From positions 18,805,456-18,869,455 of the forward strand of contig NC_051095.1 of the NCBI RefSeq assembly GCF_901709675.1: 64,000 bases of DNA, read 5' to 3'. The position numbers and the translations under genes were made by a program. How positions within the stretch are numbered: position 1 is the first letter of the stretch; every line of letters begins with the position of its first letter. The stretch comes from Syngnathus acus (taxonomy: Eukaryota; Chordata; Actinopteri; Syngnathiformes; Syngnathidae). The notes beneath the pieces were generated by a model that was not told the DNA's origin, ran no database searches, and saw only the letters and a list, made by a program, of their open reading frames with translations. Below, one piece after another: positions 1 to 11,673 of the stretch.

Positions 1-1956
1 GCTTCTTAAATCAAACAAAATAGGGGACGCTGCATAATAGGGCAACGTAAAAGCCGCTTCATAAAACACAATGGCGCTGACAAACTGCCAAACTGGCTCC
101 AAGTTTATTTACAACCGTTGTGACTGGAGGTCCAAGAAATCCATTTTATATCAATATTTGACAGCAGCTAATGCTGTGGGGAGACAATGCAACAGGTATG
201 ACAAAGTGTGGACATTCATTGCACTGGTTTGGATGCATGCACAACTTTCCTTGTTATATATTTAATATATTTCTTACATTATAAATGTACGTTTACGTGG
301 TTGGAAATGCATCGCACTGGCATGGTCACCAGGTTGTGCTGGCAAAATTAGAAATGTAGAAACATTGCAGATGTACATAACAGCAACATGGGCTTTCAGA
401 GGAAAAGGTTTCTGGGTTTAGCATGAGCAAAACCCAGCTGGCTCACAGGATCAATCGTACCGCCAAGCCATACCCACATGCAGAGGTGCCTTGATATACG
501 AGTAACCCGAGTTCTTCCAGGTTTAAGCCGTCAAGCCGATTTCTTGTCAGAATACTGGAAGCGGCAATTTAACAGAGAGTCAACAATTAATCAAAAAGAA
601 GACTTCAGTCTCTTAAATGACACTTACAGTTAAAGTGTACTGCCAAACTAAACGTAAAACAGAGAATGGCACGTTGGGCATTTAAAAAAAACTGTGTCTT
701 AGGAATGTCCGCGCCAGCTTAAAGCTAACACTTAGAAAACACCTTAGACCTTACAATAATTTGCATTAGTAGTTGCATTGTTATAATTTATATTTCCTTC
801 TCTTTGTGGCCATTTACTTCTTTCTCATGTGTTTGTTTTAGTGAAGAAGTACAACATGTTTAATGTGGCGCATCAAAACCTAAGAATTGCGTTTTTCAAT
901 TGCAGCATGTTGGTCGATGTGCGGAGCCCAACAGCTTGATGTGCAATGAAGACTCTCCAGTCGTATTTTTTTTTTTTTTTTTTTGCGATGGTACACTGTG
1001 GTACCTTTCTCAATGTTCAGTGTTCCTCAAGTGTGTTTCCATGCAAGTAAATGTGGTTTGGGTGTATCTGAATGCATCATTTAAGCTGTGCTTCGTGGGA
1101 GGAAATACAGTACATTGGCCTGGATGCATGCACATAAAAGCTATGATCCCATGAATAAAATACATTGAGCTTGTCTGTGTGAATTTGGATGTCAAAGGCA
1201 GCTTACCAAAGGGAAAAAACTACCAATAACCAAATTATTGCGAACAGCTCTGTTTGTTCCTATGTGGCCACCATTTTGCTTGGATAGACGACTATGTGCA
1301 GGCTTCTTAATTAGAATGCTAATGTGGAAGAGGAGAAGGTTTTCTTCTTTCTCCTGGCGTATTGGAAGCGACGTGGCTGTGGCAGGATGGATGATCCCCC
1401 AGTTAATAATTCCAATCTGTTGGTCAATGAATCACTCGATCGGGCGGCCACTAAAAGTGGCTGGTGTCAGCACACCAAGACCGCAAGGCATTGTGGGAGA
1501 TGACAAGGATGAGCCTGTGCATGCAGAGCTCCATACTGTTGCTATACAATAAATGTAACACTGCTGGAAGTCATCGATGGCAAGACAAATGAAAAGGATA
1601 ATTGCTTGTATTCATGGTTTAAAAAAGTTTTAAAAAACAATATATATGTAAAAATGTTAAAGAAATATTACAAATGTTGATTTAATTTCATGTAATCCAT
1701 GTTTGGGTTAGGGTAGGATGTAAATTTGGGGTTAATTAATTTTGCTTTTTTAATTTTCTTCCTAAATTATTTTAAATTAATTTCATAAAGTTTCTGCTTT
1801 AAATTTCACCTTTTCCATCCTACTGTAAAAAAACAAATTTAGCCGTTATCCAAGAAGATAATGCAGTCAGTCTTCATTTAGATTTAAACATTTGCAGTTT
1901 TAGGACATGAGTCAACAAAACACTGCACAGGAATAATTTTATCAGTTTTAAATCAC
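1..1956. other. Non-coding AT-rich stretch
   Basis: No gene is seen. A poly-T run lies near 966-984. Open frames here are short, have no domain and overlap each other on both strands. The rest is unique-looking AT-rich DNA; I recognise no repeat family. Confidence 0.6.
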
Positions 1957-1983
1957 CACACACACACACACACGCACACAAAC
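1957..1983. repeat. CA microsatellite
   Basis: An interrupted (CA)n run of about 27 bp, with one CG interruption near the right end. No gene or regulatory signal is attached to it. Confidence 0.9.
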
Positions 1984-3617
1984 ATGATCATGAGCTTATG
2001 GAGTAATAAGACAATGACCTCCGTGTTCCATTGAGAAAATAACAACGGCTGACAAACGTCGAGTCCCACAATTTATGAAAGGCGCCAATCGGAATACCCT
2101 ATTAGGAATGAACGCTTGGAGGTAGAGGAGGAAAAGGGGGCTTTACACGAAATTGAGGAAGTGCCAACGCACATTTATTGGCTCTAATGTGTCACAGGCG
2201 ACCCCCGTCACCACACGCGAAGCGAGCCGACATAATAACCTTTGCCAGGCTGCAGCGCAGCGCCAAACTTGCCGGATAAAGACCTCGTCGAACATAATCT
2301 TTTATTATTATGCCGTTATTACCATTCTGTATCCATGTACTGGAAATGAAACACGCCTTTAACATCGGAAAATCGGAAAATATGATTTCATGTAGAGTGA
2401 ATCCTAGCCTCATATTATTCTTATTACAGTAAAATCCCTACAAATAGCGAACCACCCTCAAAATGTTAATTGTTTCAAGTGTAACTACGTATATGACCAA
2501 CTACTTATGAGTCCCAAATTGTAATATCATGTGAAAATCAGCTTAAAAAACAACTGTATATACGTACACACACAAAACATTTTGTTCATGAAACATTTTG
2601 TTCATATATTCACCCAATAATTTTTTTTTTCAAAAATTAAATTCCCCCTGAAATTTACAACATATATTTGACCATAGTTGTTTTACTTTATTTGCACCAA
2701 TATTTTTTGTGTTAAGTTGTCTTACTGATTAGAATCTCTAAGGGCGATATCTTGACAGCCTTCTTTTTCCTGGAAAACACTTTCTTCTCATTGGATAATT
2801 CATGTTGTCTTTATTTTTTTCATTTGTCCATCAACAACTTGTCTCTTGCTTGTTCATTAGTGTCACCCTCACAGCAGTTTAGACTATCAACATTGTTGTT
2901 CTTTTGTTCTTTTTTTAGTTCATCCCAATAGGATATTTGTTTTCCTTAAAAATATTATTTTTAATTTTTATACCCCAAAAGAAATTGCTACTGCAATTGT
3001 AAAAGCAGGCTGCCTTCATTAATTACCCTCGCCACTCCTTTTCCTCTGACATACACAAACACACGCACACTCTTGTAAAGTAATGAAGAACATCCTCCAG
3101 GAGTGAGACAAGCGCTCTCAACGACTGATTGGTGATTGATTGTCCACAGAGCGCCCCCTGTTATGGTCACCGCGTGTGTGTGTCGGGGGGGTCTTTTCAT
3201 CTCGCATGCTGCTGGAGAAGGGTTGATGTTGGAGTGGTAGTGCAGAGGGCTTGGATAGGAGCATGAATTCATCAAAAGTGCCAAATCCTTCCCTCTAAAA
3301 TTGATGGATCCTCTTTTAGTTTGTTGCCATGTGTATTCCACCTCCACGGAGAGGCAAATGCAATAGAATCATAAATCTCTTTATAAATACATCAGCGCTT
3401 GCTTATTGCGCATTGTTTTTCCCCGAAACGGGAAAAATGTGGAACCTCATTTGATTCCAAAGCATCCGTCTCTCTTAACGGCATAGCAGGGATTTCACGG
3501 GCGGGTCGACATCTGTCCTCCCGCCACACTTAAAAGGGTCCAAATGTACTGCCCGTCAGAGTCAATTAAGCAAATGATGCATTCCCACCTCCTCCGAGTG
3601 AGAGGGAATGGGCGCTT

Positions 3618-3618
<1 letters not shown>
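1984..3618. other. Non-coding stretch with a CpG-richer islet
   Basis: No gene is seen. The part from about 2040 to 2290 is richer in G+C and CpG than its flanks and lacks simple repeats, so it could be a conserved regulatory element, but only a cross-species alignment could show that. The remainder is AT-rich with runs of A or T. Confidence 0.5.

Positions 3619-3619
<1 letters not shown>

Positions 3620-3648
<29 letters not shown>
3620..3648. repeat. AT microsatellite
   Basis: A pure (AT)n run of about 28 bp followed by a T-rich TTTTA stretch. It is likely length-polymorphic. Confidence 0.9.
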
Positions 3649-3651
<3 letters not shown>

Positions 3652-5970
3652 ATTTTATTTTTATTTTTTTTAATTTATTTATAGAACAACTTTAGATGCT
3701 GAGCCACACTGCTTCTACACCATTGGGTCACATACACAAGGTCATTTGACGAATAAAATAACCATGTCAGGATGGCGTACATACAATTGCTCACAGTTAC
3801 TTGGGTTTGAAAAATGACCTATGATACTGAGCCACATGCTGTTTCACCACTATTGCATCGCATGTATTACACAAGACTGTCCAAGTAACACAGCAGCTGC
3901 TGTCACACTTCAACTTTGAGTTGCTTGTTGAGGGCAAATGTAAACCTAAACGAAGTCTGGTCCATCGGTAGGTCTGATTCTGATGAACTGCTATTGGAGG
4001 AAGTGAATCAGTGTCTGTCTCCTGGCTGCCAATGTTTTGTCGCTAATGAGCGTTGACAATTCCAAAGTGGAGCTGTTTCTTCTCCTTCGTCAGCCTCTTG
4101 AATGCAACACACACACATTCACACTCATTCTCTCTCCAGTGGAACCAGATGTCCTTTTGCCAGAGGCACAACTTTCAAGTTGACAAAGTCCCCCCAGAGA
4201 ACAGCTATAGGGTTGGGGGGAGGCGTGCAGGGTGTGGGGGATTGGTCTAACAGCAGAATTTGTGACTAATAGCCAGTTTGATGTGACAGCACCCCGCCGT
4301 CTAGGGAAATTGAAGCGCTGTCGCCACATCGATAGCTTTTGTGTGTCGCTCAGTTGTAGGTTATTGTCAGGGGCCGTGCACGGTGGTGGGCGGGCAGCAA
4401 CTTTTTTATTGCGCCCATCGATCAGGGGCTCCGGCGGCGTCCCGCTGTGGCTAATTTGCTTGTTAACATAAATTTGTCAAAGTGGCGGAGAGGAGGTTGT
4501 TTTACTGTCACCTCCAACAGCATTCGTTGGCAGTGCTTCCTCTTCGTTCCACTCTCCACCAATAAGCACAACTATCTATTAAGACCTTTGGTGACATTTA
4601 ATCAATGGCGACAACCCTCCACACGCCACTGCTTGACTCCATTCGGCCTCCACAATTTAAAAGTTAACAGATTTTCCTGAATTCATATGTTGTTTTAAAA
4701 CTGAAAATTTGTTAACCCAAAATGTTTTTAACAAATTATTTCTGGGGGTTTTATCTTGTAAGGTGCCTTCCAGTGCGATATCTCATTTTCATTTCATGTC
4801 CATATCAATATTTTCACTTCGATAATCTACCTGCATAAAATACCTCGACACCACAGCAAAATCTTAAAACAGCAGTAAAAACCTGTGACATTATAGCTGA
4901 CAGCGAAACAACTTGAACTGTGTTTTATTTGTATTCAATTAAAAATAGAAAAAGTGTTGTTTTTTTACGAGGCATTGATATTAACACCAGTGGCGGTGCA
5001 TTTTCGCCTTTAATCCTCTGGGTTAGCCATTAAATGGGCGAAATATGACTATAAATGACAACACATGGCCCCGTCAGAGGGGGGTGGGGCCGCTTTCTTT
5101 TCTCTTAACTAACAACAGACGGCGCATGAGTGTGTGCACATGTATATTAAATTCTTTGCCACTAATCCAGGTTCGGCCGTTTCGCGTCCAGACGGAGTTT
5201 AGGGCAGCAAAAATATTAATAATGCATCGAAAGGCTTTAAAGGGCCCAGCTTGTTGCTCTAGTTGTTATTTTGTAAGCGGCCAATGACGAAGCAGGTGAC
5301 AGTTGATTTTATGAGATCTTGAGCCTCGCCAAAGCCTTGGGAACACCCCTGCTTTAAGGTTTCATCATGCACCGGGGAGAAAGCGCAGAACCAGATAATG
5401 AATGTTTGGAATATTCTCACGCGTGCTTGAGCGCAGCCTCAGGAGCCTCCCATCGTGCCCACATGCTCCTTCTGCTCATCTTTAGCTCACGCCGGAACGT
5501 CATCGTTTTCTCGGCCTGCTCTACGCACTCATTTTGCCAGTGTGCCGTGACTGTGCTCTGAAAGTAAAAAAACAGGCAGGCACCAGACTAGCTAAGGGAA
5601 GAAAAACTAAAGGAATAAAAAAAAACACTTGACATTAGCGTCAATCAGTTTCTGTGGAAACGTCCAGAGTTGGGCACATCATCCGTCAGCGACCTGGGTA
5701 CCCTTTCGTCATCGTCCGTTCGTTTTTATTAATAATATAATTGTCCCTGTCCGTTCTTGTCATTAAAAACGGATTCTGTCACTAGTTCCGTCTTTCTATC
5801 CATCGTCCATGGTGGAGTGCATGTCAGAGTATCTACACCATACGGTGGCTGAGCCTCACATTCACTTAATTGCAACGGTAAAACACAAAATGTTTGAAGT
5901 TTAAAATGGCTTATTGTAACCTGGATCCCACTCTGCATTGTATCATTTTTTTGTATGCAACAAAGCCAAC
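3649..5970. other. Non-coding stretch, nothing recognised
   Basis: No gene, RNA or TE family is recognised. A short CA run lies near 4109. GC-richer patches near 4350-4450 and 5050-5550 have no identifiable coding content; the open frames of 60-80 codons there show no domain and no splice context. Confidence 0.5.
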
Positions 5971-6286
5971 ATCCATCCAACCATCCATCTGTCCATCGAT
6001 CCATCCACCCGTCCGTCTCTCCATCCATCTTCTGAACTGCTTACTTTCACGAGGGCTTGCGGGCGTGCTGGAGTCTATCCAAGCAGTCTTTGGGCGGTAA
6101 GCGAGGTACACCCTGAACTGGTCGCCTGCCAATCACAGGGCACAGGTCGATGAACAATCACTCGCATCAATCACAAATCAAGATAATTTCGAGTGCTGTT
6201 CACCTACCATGCAAGTTTGTGGATTGTAGGAGAAAACCGGAGTACCCGGAGGAAACCCACGTTGGCATCGGGAGAAGATGTCAACT
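5971..6286 (-). mobile_element. V-SINE (DANA/HE1-type), 5'-truncated
   Basis: The + strand begins with CCATCC-type tail repeats, then reads the reverse complement of the tail domain (cctatcc/ccctgaactgg-like), the body (gagtgctgttcacctacc) and the V core (gaaaaccggagtacccggaggaaacccacg, written here as landmarks). It ends inside the core at GGAGAAGATGTCAACT, so the tRNA-like head is missing. The family is recognised by the conserved core. The copy is diverged and has no clear target duplication, so it is an old insertion. Confidence 0.85.
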
Positions 6287-7290
6287 TTTAAATCTTTATT
6301 TATATTCTGTAGCGCTTTCACAATAGCTATCACCATAAAAAAGTAATTCACAGAACGTCTAAAATAACAACACAGAACACCACATAAAACATTGGCAATA
6401 TTACAAACAAATATTCTAACATATGCCTTGTTGCTTGAAGTGGTTAGAGATGAAAGAAGAGAGATTCAAAGTCTCCTTTCACCAGTGGATCAGAGGCATC
6501 ATGATCACAGCGTCAATACGTTTTAGATTTTATTGTTGATTATAATGTATGTATTTTTACATTTGACCTATTTCCTGCCTAAAAGTTCTTTTTATTTCTT
6601 TTATTTTTCACAAAACGCATCAAATCAACCACATCACCTGAATGAACTCTCCAGCTAAAGATGGTACATGCACCCGTATGTGCATGAAGGGTAAACACTG
6701 ACTAATTAAGTAAAAGGCCTAAAGGCACATTTTGTCCTCAGCCTTACCTCACCCACCCGATGATAACCCTGACCTTCAGCCCACCTTTCTACCCCTTCAA
6801 ATATAACCTTTTACACACATTGCCACCCTTCATCCTGCCCGCCTGCTGCCTCGGAGGCACATCTGCTTTGGCATGCATCCCCTCAACAAGAAAGAGGACG
6901 CGGACTCTACTGCATCGGATTGCTTTGAATATTCCCTTGTCAGAGTTTGCTGCAGTGTAGCCAACTTCCTCCTCAATCTTGGTCATAAGTCTTTGAGGGA
7001 TTTTCATGTGTCCTCTTAGGATAGGAATTCCCACCCAATTTTGGTTCTGGCGACTAATTACACCTCATGCCAGAATCCTAACAATGAGACTATATCTGCT
7101 GTGTGATTTTTATGTCCTTGGTCCACAAAATGGGCGTACATATGGGACTAGACCGCGCCCCTTAAAGACACACATTCAACATTTTCGTTATTCTTTTCGG
7201 CCTGTCCCCAAGTACATAAGTTGCATTTCATAAAATTACTTTAATTTCTTACATTCTATTTTATTGTATCATTTATTATATTATGGATGA
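6287..7290. other. Non-coding stretch; possible dispersed repeat at left edge
   Basis: Positions 6287-6360 contain CTTTATTTATATTCTGTAG and GCGCTTTCACAATAG, resembling a common fish dispersed repeat (TTTATTTATATAGCGCTTTC), but the match is short. The rest is unique AT-rich DNA with no gene seen. Confidence 0.4.
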
Positions 7291-7716
7291 ATTAAGCACG
7301 TCCGCCTCATTGTTAGGAGGGTGCGGTTCGATTCCACCTCCGGCCTCCCTGTGTGGAGTTTGCATGTTCTCCCCGTGTCCGCGTGGGTTTTCTCCGGGCA
7401 CTCTGGTTTCCTCCCACATCCCAAAAACATTCTTGGTAGGCCGATTGAGCACTCCAAATTATCCCTCGGTGTGATTGTGAGTGCGGATGGTTGTTCGTCT
7501 CTGTGTGCCCTGTACGATTGGTTGGCAACCGGTTCAGGGTGTCCCCCGCCTACTGCCCAATGACGGCTGGGTAGGCTCCAACACGGCCGCGACCCCCATG
7601 GGGACAAAGCGGTACAGAAAACGGATGGATGGATGGATGGATGGATGGATGGATGGATGGATGGATGGATGGATGGATGGATGGATGGATGGATGGATGG
7701 ATGGATGGATGGATGG
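7291..7716 (+). mobile_element. V-SINE, near full length, with long GGAT tail
   Basis: Contains the 3' part of a tRNA-like head (AGCACGTCCGCCTC, then a B-box-like GGTTCGATTCC at 7325-7335), the V core (TGTGTGGAGTTTGCATGTTC and following), the body (GGTTGGCAACCGGTTCAGGG) and the tail domain ending in a (GGAT)n tract. The first ~15 bp of the head, including the A box, are lost or diverged. No target duplication is evident. Long DGWM/HPSI-repeat open frames over this copy are translations of the microsatellite, not proteins. Confidence 0.92.
7623..7716. repeat. (GGAT)n microsatellite in the SINE tail
   Basis: About 94 bp of uninterrupted GGAT, roughly 23 units, grown from the 3' tail of the V-SINE it terminates. 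The purity suggests recent expansion and likely polymorphism. Confidence 0.97.
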
Positions 7717-7779
7717 ACGGACACCCACCCATAATTAGGTGGGGTTCACTGTAAAATATATATCTATTTAAATAATAAA

Positions 7780-8073
7780 GCTGCAGGGTTTGATTCCGGC
7801 TTCGGGTTTTCTGTGTGGAGTTTGCCTGTTCTCCCTGTGCCTGTGTAGGTTTCCTCCAGGTGCTCCGGTTTCCTCCCACATTCCAAAGACATGCGTGGTA
7901 GGCCGACTGAGGACTCCAAGCTGTGAGTGTTTTTTTTTTTTGTCTACGTGTGCCCTGCGATTGGATAGCGACCTGTTCAAGGTGTACCCTGCCAGCCACC
8001 CTAAGACTGGGATAGGCTCCAGCACGCCCGTAACCCTCGTGAGGATAAGCAGTTCAGGAAATGGATGGATGGA
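7780..8073 (+). mobile_element. V-SINE, 5'-truncated, tandem to the previous copy
   Basis: Starts at a B-box-like GGGTTTGATTCC and continues through the V core (CTGTGTGGAGTTTGCCTGTT), the body and the tail domain (GGGATAGGCTCCAGCACG), ending in three GGAT units. It has the same orientation as the copy 60 bp upstream. Its short tail contrasts with that neighbour's. The A-box half of the head is absent. Confidence 0.9.
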
Positions 8074-8760
8074 TAAAAAATAGACACATTCATAAAGGAA
8101 ACTTGAGCTGAACTGTCAAAGACCACGCTGGAGTATTCCGGGAGCCACTGAGTGGTGTCAAAGGCGGTGGTTTTGTTGATGCATGGGCCCACCACCAGCA
8201 TTCACCCCCCACCTCTCCACAAAAACACACTTTTCATCCTGGCCCTCGGAAACACTCCCCTGCGGCTTCAGGCTTTACTTCTTTTGTGGCCTAAATCTGT
8301 GGCCCCCGCAGCTAGCGTGCTCCCCGTCTGCGCTGGGTGGTCGCCAATAAGAAAAGGCAGCGAGGGAAGAGGGTTTTAAAAAAAAAAAGACAGTGAGAAT
8401 ACAGCAGCATTAAGCACTCATTGTGTCAAGAGCCTCCCGTTTTTCAATCCAGATGCTCTATTTGGAACTTGTTGGGCTTTAAAGGGCACAGAGAGAGAGA
8501 CAAGAGTGGCTTTCTGGTCCCGTGTACAGCCTTCAAGAATGTAATGAAAGCAAAACAGGAGAAAATTCCCACATTATTAAATAAAACATGTTGGGAGGCC
8601 GGCGGCCAAACATTGTCACGCTAAGAGCAGGAGGCGCAGCACACAGCCTGTTGTCTTCTAACACAAGTCATTATTCATACAGTAAGACTGTATGAAAAGT
8701 GCCAACTCAATGATACAATCAAATTACGAAAAACAATATTTAATCAAATCGTTTGTGGGA

Positions 8761-9060
8761 GGAAAGTGCCACATATATAGTTTGTTTTCTTTTTAGTAAA
8801 CACATGATGTGGTCAAGTGTAAAATGTACAGTGTACAATGAAATAAAAACAACATTAATCTTCTAATAATCTTTAATCATTTCTTTTTAGGAAAGTGCAA
8901 CATCATTTTGTCAACTGTTTTAACAAAGTAAATTACAGTATGCAGACAAGTGCAACAGAAGAATGTCAACTAAAAATTTCATAATAATCAACTGATAAAA
9001 CATTTGCTTTTTAGGAAAGTACTGCAACAATGCTTTGTCTTCTATTTTGAAAATGAACAG
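8761..9060 (+). repeat. Decayed GGAAAGTGCAACA / TTGTCTTC motif cluster
   Basis: Imperfect copies of a ~35-45 bp motif of the form TTTTTAGGAAAGTGCAACA, a short spacer, then TTTGTC(TTC) occur near 8761, 8886, 8945 and 9005. Further copies follow near 9428, 9655 and just after the SINE at 11674-11750. The shared words are visible directly. Similar copies in the opposite orientation lie near 19.45, 19.58, 53.34 and 53.42 kb. I do not know a family name. Confidence 0.5.
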
Positions 9061-9147
9061 AAAGAAAAAGGACCAAATTATTCCAAAGCATAACCCATGA
9101 ATATTTCACCGAGGTTAAAAAAAATCATACATATAAAAAAAGTGATT

Positions 9148-9390
9148 TTAGTGTATTATTACATTATGGACTCAGTTATTACATTTTCAGATATTCTTTT
9201 TCTTTACCAGGTCAATAATGTAACAACCAGCCAATAATGCAAAAAGTTATTAAGTTATTGGCCAAAAGTTATTATTGTGATAACTTTGGGACTTTTATTC
9301 CATAATCGGTCAGTTATTACATTATGAGTCTATTACATTTCAAAAAGGGCAAATTTGTGGGTCGTTATTATGCTATAGGATGTTTTTATG
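9148..9390. repeat. Degenerate ATTACATTAT-type repeat cluster
   Basis: The words TTATTACATTAT, CAGTTATTACATT and AATAATGTAA recur in both orientations near 9151-9190, 9212-9240 and 9310-9340, so the segment can fold on itself. It looks like a decayed fold-back or simple-repeat-derived element. No coding content. Confidence 0.4.
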
Positions 9391-9799
9391 TTCTGTGGTG
9401 TTATATGTTCTACAGTATAAAGTGCAACAGGAAAGTGTAACAATAATAAACTGTCTTCTATCAAGGACAAAACTGTCCAACAGGAACAGTTTGACCATTT
9501 TGAATATAATCGCTATATAGCAATTTTTTTTTTTTCATTTTGGGATGAAACATCTGTAATTTGTCTTTTTATAATGAAATGCACGTCAGCAACAGTGGGT
9601 TTTATGAAACAGATCAAAAATTGACTTGGGCTATTATTTTAGAAAGGTGGCGATATTTAGGAAAGTACAGACTTCAGTCTTTTCTTCGGGAATACACAAT
9701 AGAAACAAGTGTATTGGTCTGACCAGTAAGACATACCTCACTATAAAAGCAGGTCACCCTCATGTCGAAATCCGCTAAATTCCAGCATGAAATGGACAG

Positions 9800-10195
9800 A
9801 TGCCACGCTGCAGTATTGCACAGCAGAAGGAAAAAAACAGGATGCAGACGACGGGAACAACCTCCGCTACCTACCTCCCACAACACCTTTTCTTGGGATT
9901 TACTTTGAATATGAAGGGATTGAAGCAGCACCTGCTGGATCGACAGACACTCTGCTACTATATTAAAAAAGCTCATACAGCCCGAGTATTAAGATCCGAA
10001 GAAGGGAGGCAGGCGGCGACGGGAGGAGGCAGGCGGCGACAGGAGGATGCCGCCGCCACCATCTCCCGCAAAATGGATGTGACGGAAATCCGCGGTCAAA
10101 GCAGCTTGGATCCCGAGTCCCACGGCAAGAGAGGCCCTATTGACACTGAGATGATGCGCTGAGGCTGCGCATCTTTTCTTATTTATTTTAATAAA
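9800..10195 (+). other. Open frame with nearby poly-A signal, unrecognised
   Basis: A 120-codon frame (9800-10162) ends 27 bp before AATAAA at 10190. Its 3' half is G+C-rich and includes a tandem ~20-bp duplication near 10004-10045 (GGCAGGCGGCGAC twice). The peptide matches no domain I recognise and is low-complexity where the duplication lies. It could be a chance frame or part of an unknown terminal exon; I favour chance. Confidence 0.15.
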
Positions 10196-10542
10196 GTTAT
10201 TGAATTTAAATCACAGACCAGGCCTTTTGCAAAGAAGTGCCGGAATTTGTATGATTTGTTGAACGGGACAGAAAATTAGTCGCCGGTGACCTCTTGAAGG
10301 GGATTCGACACAAACACTGATAACACGATAAATGATGTGAATAATAACATGTACACGTACTAACCACAACAGGAAGGGACTCTAAAGAAAATGTTGCTGC
10401 AGAACTTGATTTTTAATCCATGGTTTGGTTCACACTGTGATTTAGAAGAGACCATGCATAACATCCACACTTTTCTTTTGTGTGATGGCATTATTTCAAA
10501 TGAACATCTAAACTGTAAACTTCCAGCAACAGTAAACAACAT

Positions 10543-10614
10543 GGGTGGCAATGGTTAACACAGCCGCATCGCATTTAATAGGATGTGGGTTCAAATCTGT
10601 GCCTGTGTGGGTTT
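10543..10614 (+). mobile_element. V-SINE head fragment (probable)
   Basis: GGGTGGCAATGGTTAACAC followed by a B-box-like GTGGGTTCAAATCT and then GCCTGTGTGGGTTTT matches the tRNA-like head of the V-SINEs elsewhere in the window joined to a core word, with most of the core missing. It is an internally deleted relic. Confidence 0.45.
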
Positions 10615-11471
10615 TATATATAAAAAACGTGTTACTTAATTTAAGTGAAGGCTCAAAATTATAAGTAGATGTGAATATGAGTTTCAATGGGTTATATTTT
10701 CATAGGCAGTCACGCCTGTTCAGCATAAGAGCGAGTGCTTCTGGATTTTTCAGCAAGTCTGGTTTAGCTTGTTTGGGACTTTAGGAGACCAGAAGATTTT
10801 GTTGCACGCTCCTGCCGCATCTGGCAATTTGGTGACCAAAAGTATACTGGATTTTAAATTAGCTAAAAGCAAGTATAATTAGTGGCGCAGGTGGTGTAAT
10901 GCTTTTTCTGAGGGTTTGATTGAGGCACAGGCAGACAGATTCTGAGCTTTGAGGACGTCTATTGGTGGATATTTCCTTCATTAATATGCCAATAGCGCGG
11001 GACAATCCCTCTGGATCAATGTAGAAATCCACTCATTGAAAGAATTGCTTTTCTCATCATCTTCAAAATATTTCAATAGCATCTCCCTGACCGCGACACA
11101 ACTACTGTAAGTGGGGGGTGGTTAGGATGCACAATCAGGGGTGGGAGGCAGTCTCCAAGTGCACATCCATAGTAGTCAACTTTACATCATCCACAAGCAC
11201 AGATCTTCCTACAGCTTTTTTAAAATGTAATTTGCATGCATCTATCTCACAGATGGACTCTCGCGAGTCCCTTTAGCATGAAGAACATGTGTTTCTCATG
11301 CGCTGAATAAGGGAGAATAAGGGGCGATGCTTTTATTGGATTCCAAATAAATCGTCTGTTCTCAACGGCACGTAGCGGCGAAATCATCCCTTTTTACCTA
11401 CCACTTGCCTACCAAAATACCAAAATAAACAAAACTCCGCCTTTGCACTAGACTTGCACTTGGTACAAAAA
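10615..11471. other. Non-coding stretch, nothing recognised
   Basis: Unique sequence with no gene, RNA or simple repeat worth annotating. Confidence 0.6.
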
Positions 11472-11673
11472 GAGCGCCTGTGATTTGATGATGACCAGTT
11501 CAAGGTGTATCCTGCTTCTTGCCCAAAGTCACCTGGGATAGGCTCCATCTCACCCATGATGATTCCCGTGCACACCAGAAAATGGATGGATGGATGGATG
11601 GATGGATGGATGGATGGATGGATGGATGGATGGATGGATGGATGGATGGATGGATGGATGGATGGATGGATGG
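11472..11673 (+). mobile_element. V-SINE 3' portion with long GGAT tail
   Basis: Begins in the body (GACCAGTTCAAGGTGTATCC) and runs through the tail domain (GGGATAGGCTCC) into a GGAT tract. Head and core are missing, which is typical 5' truncation. A copy of the GGAAAGTGCAACA motif family follows immediately. Confidence 0.88.
11583..11673. repeat. (GGAT)n microsatellite in the SINE tail
   Basis: About 91 bp of uninterrupted TGGA/GGAT, roughly 22-23 units. It is almost the same length as the tract at 7.6 kb. Frames reading MDGWMDGW or HPSIHPSI across it are artefacts. Confidence 0.97.

Larger units (their letters stand above)
8074..10542. other. Non-coding stretch with decayed repeats
   Basis: No convincing gene. 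It contains several copies of a GGAAAGTGCAACA motif and a cluster of ATTACATTAT-like motifs, annotated separately. An open frame at 9800-10162 is followed by AATAAA at 10190-10195, but its sequence matches no family I know. Poly-A runs occur near 8378. The remainder is unique. Confidence 0.5.

Noticed and set aside
1700-1730. GGGTTAGGGTAGG, telomere-like
   Set aside because: Two imperfect units only; not an interstitial telomere array.
7281-7999. Open frames of up to 149 codons with HPSIHPSI or MDGWMDGW repeats
   Set aside because: They are translations of the GGAT microsatellite and V-SINE body on both strands.
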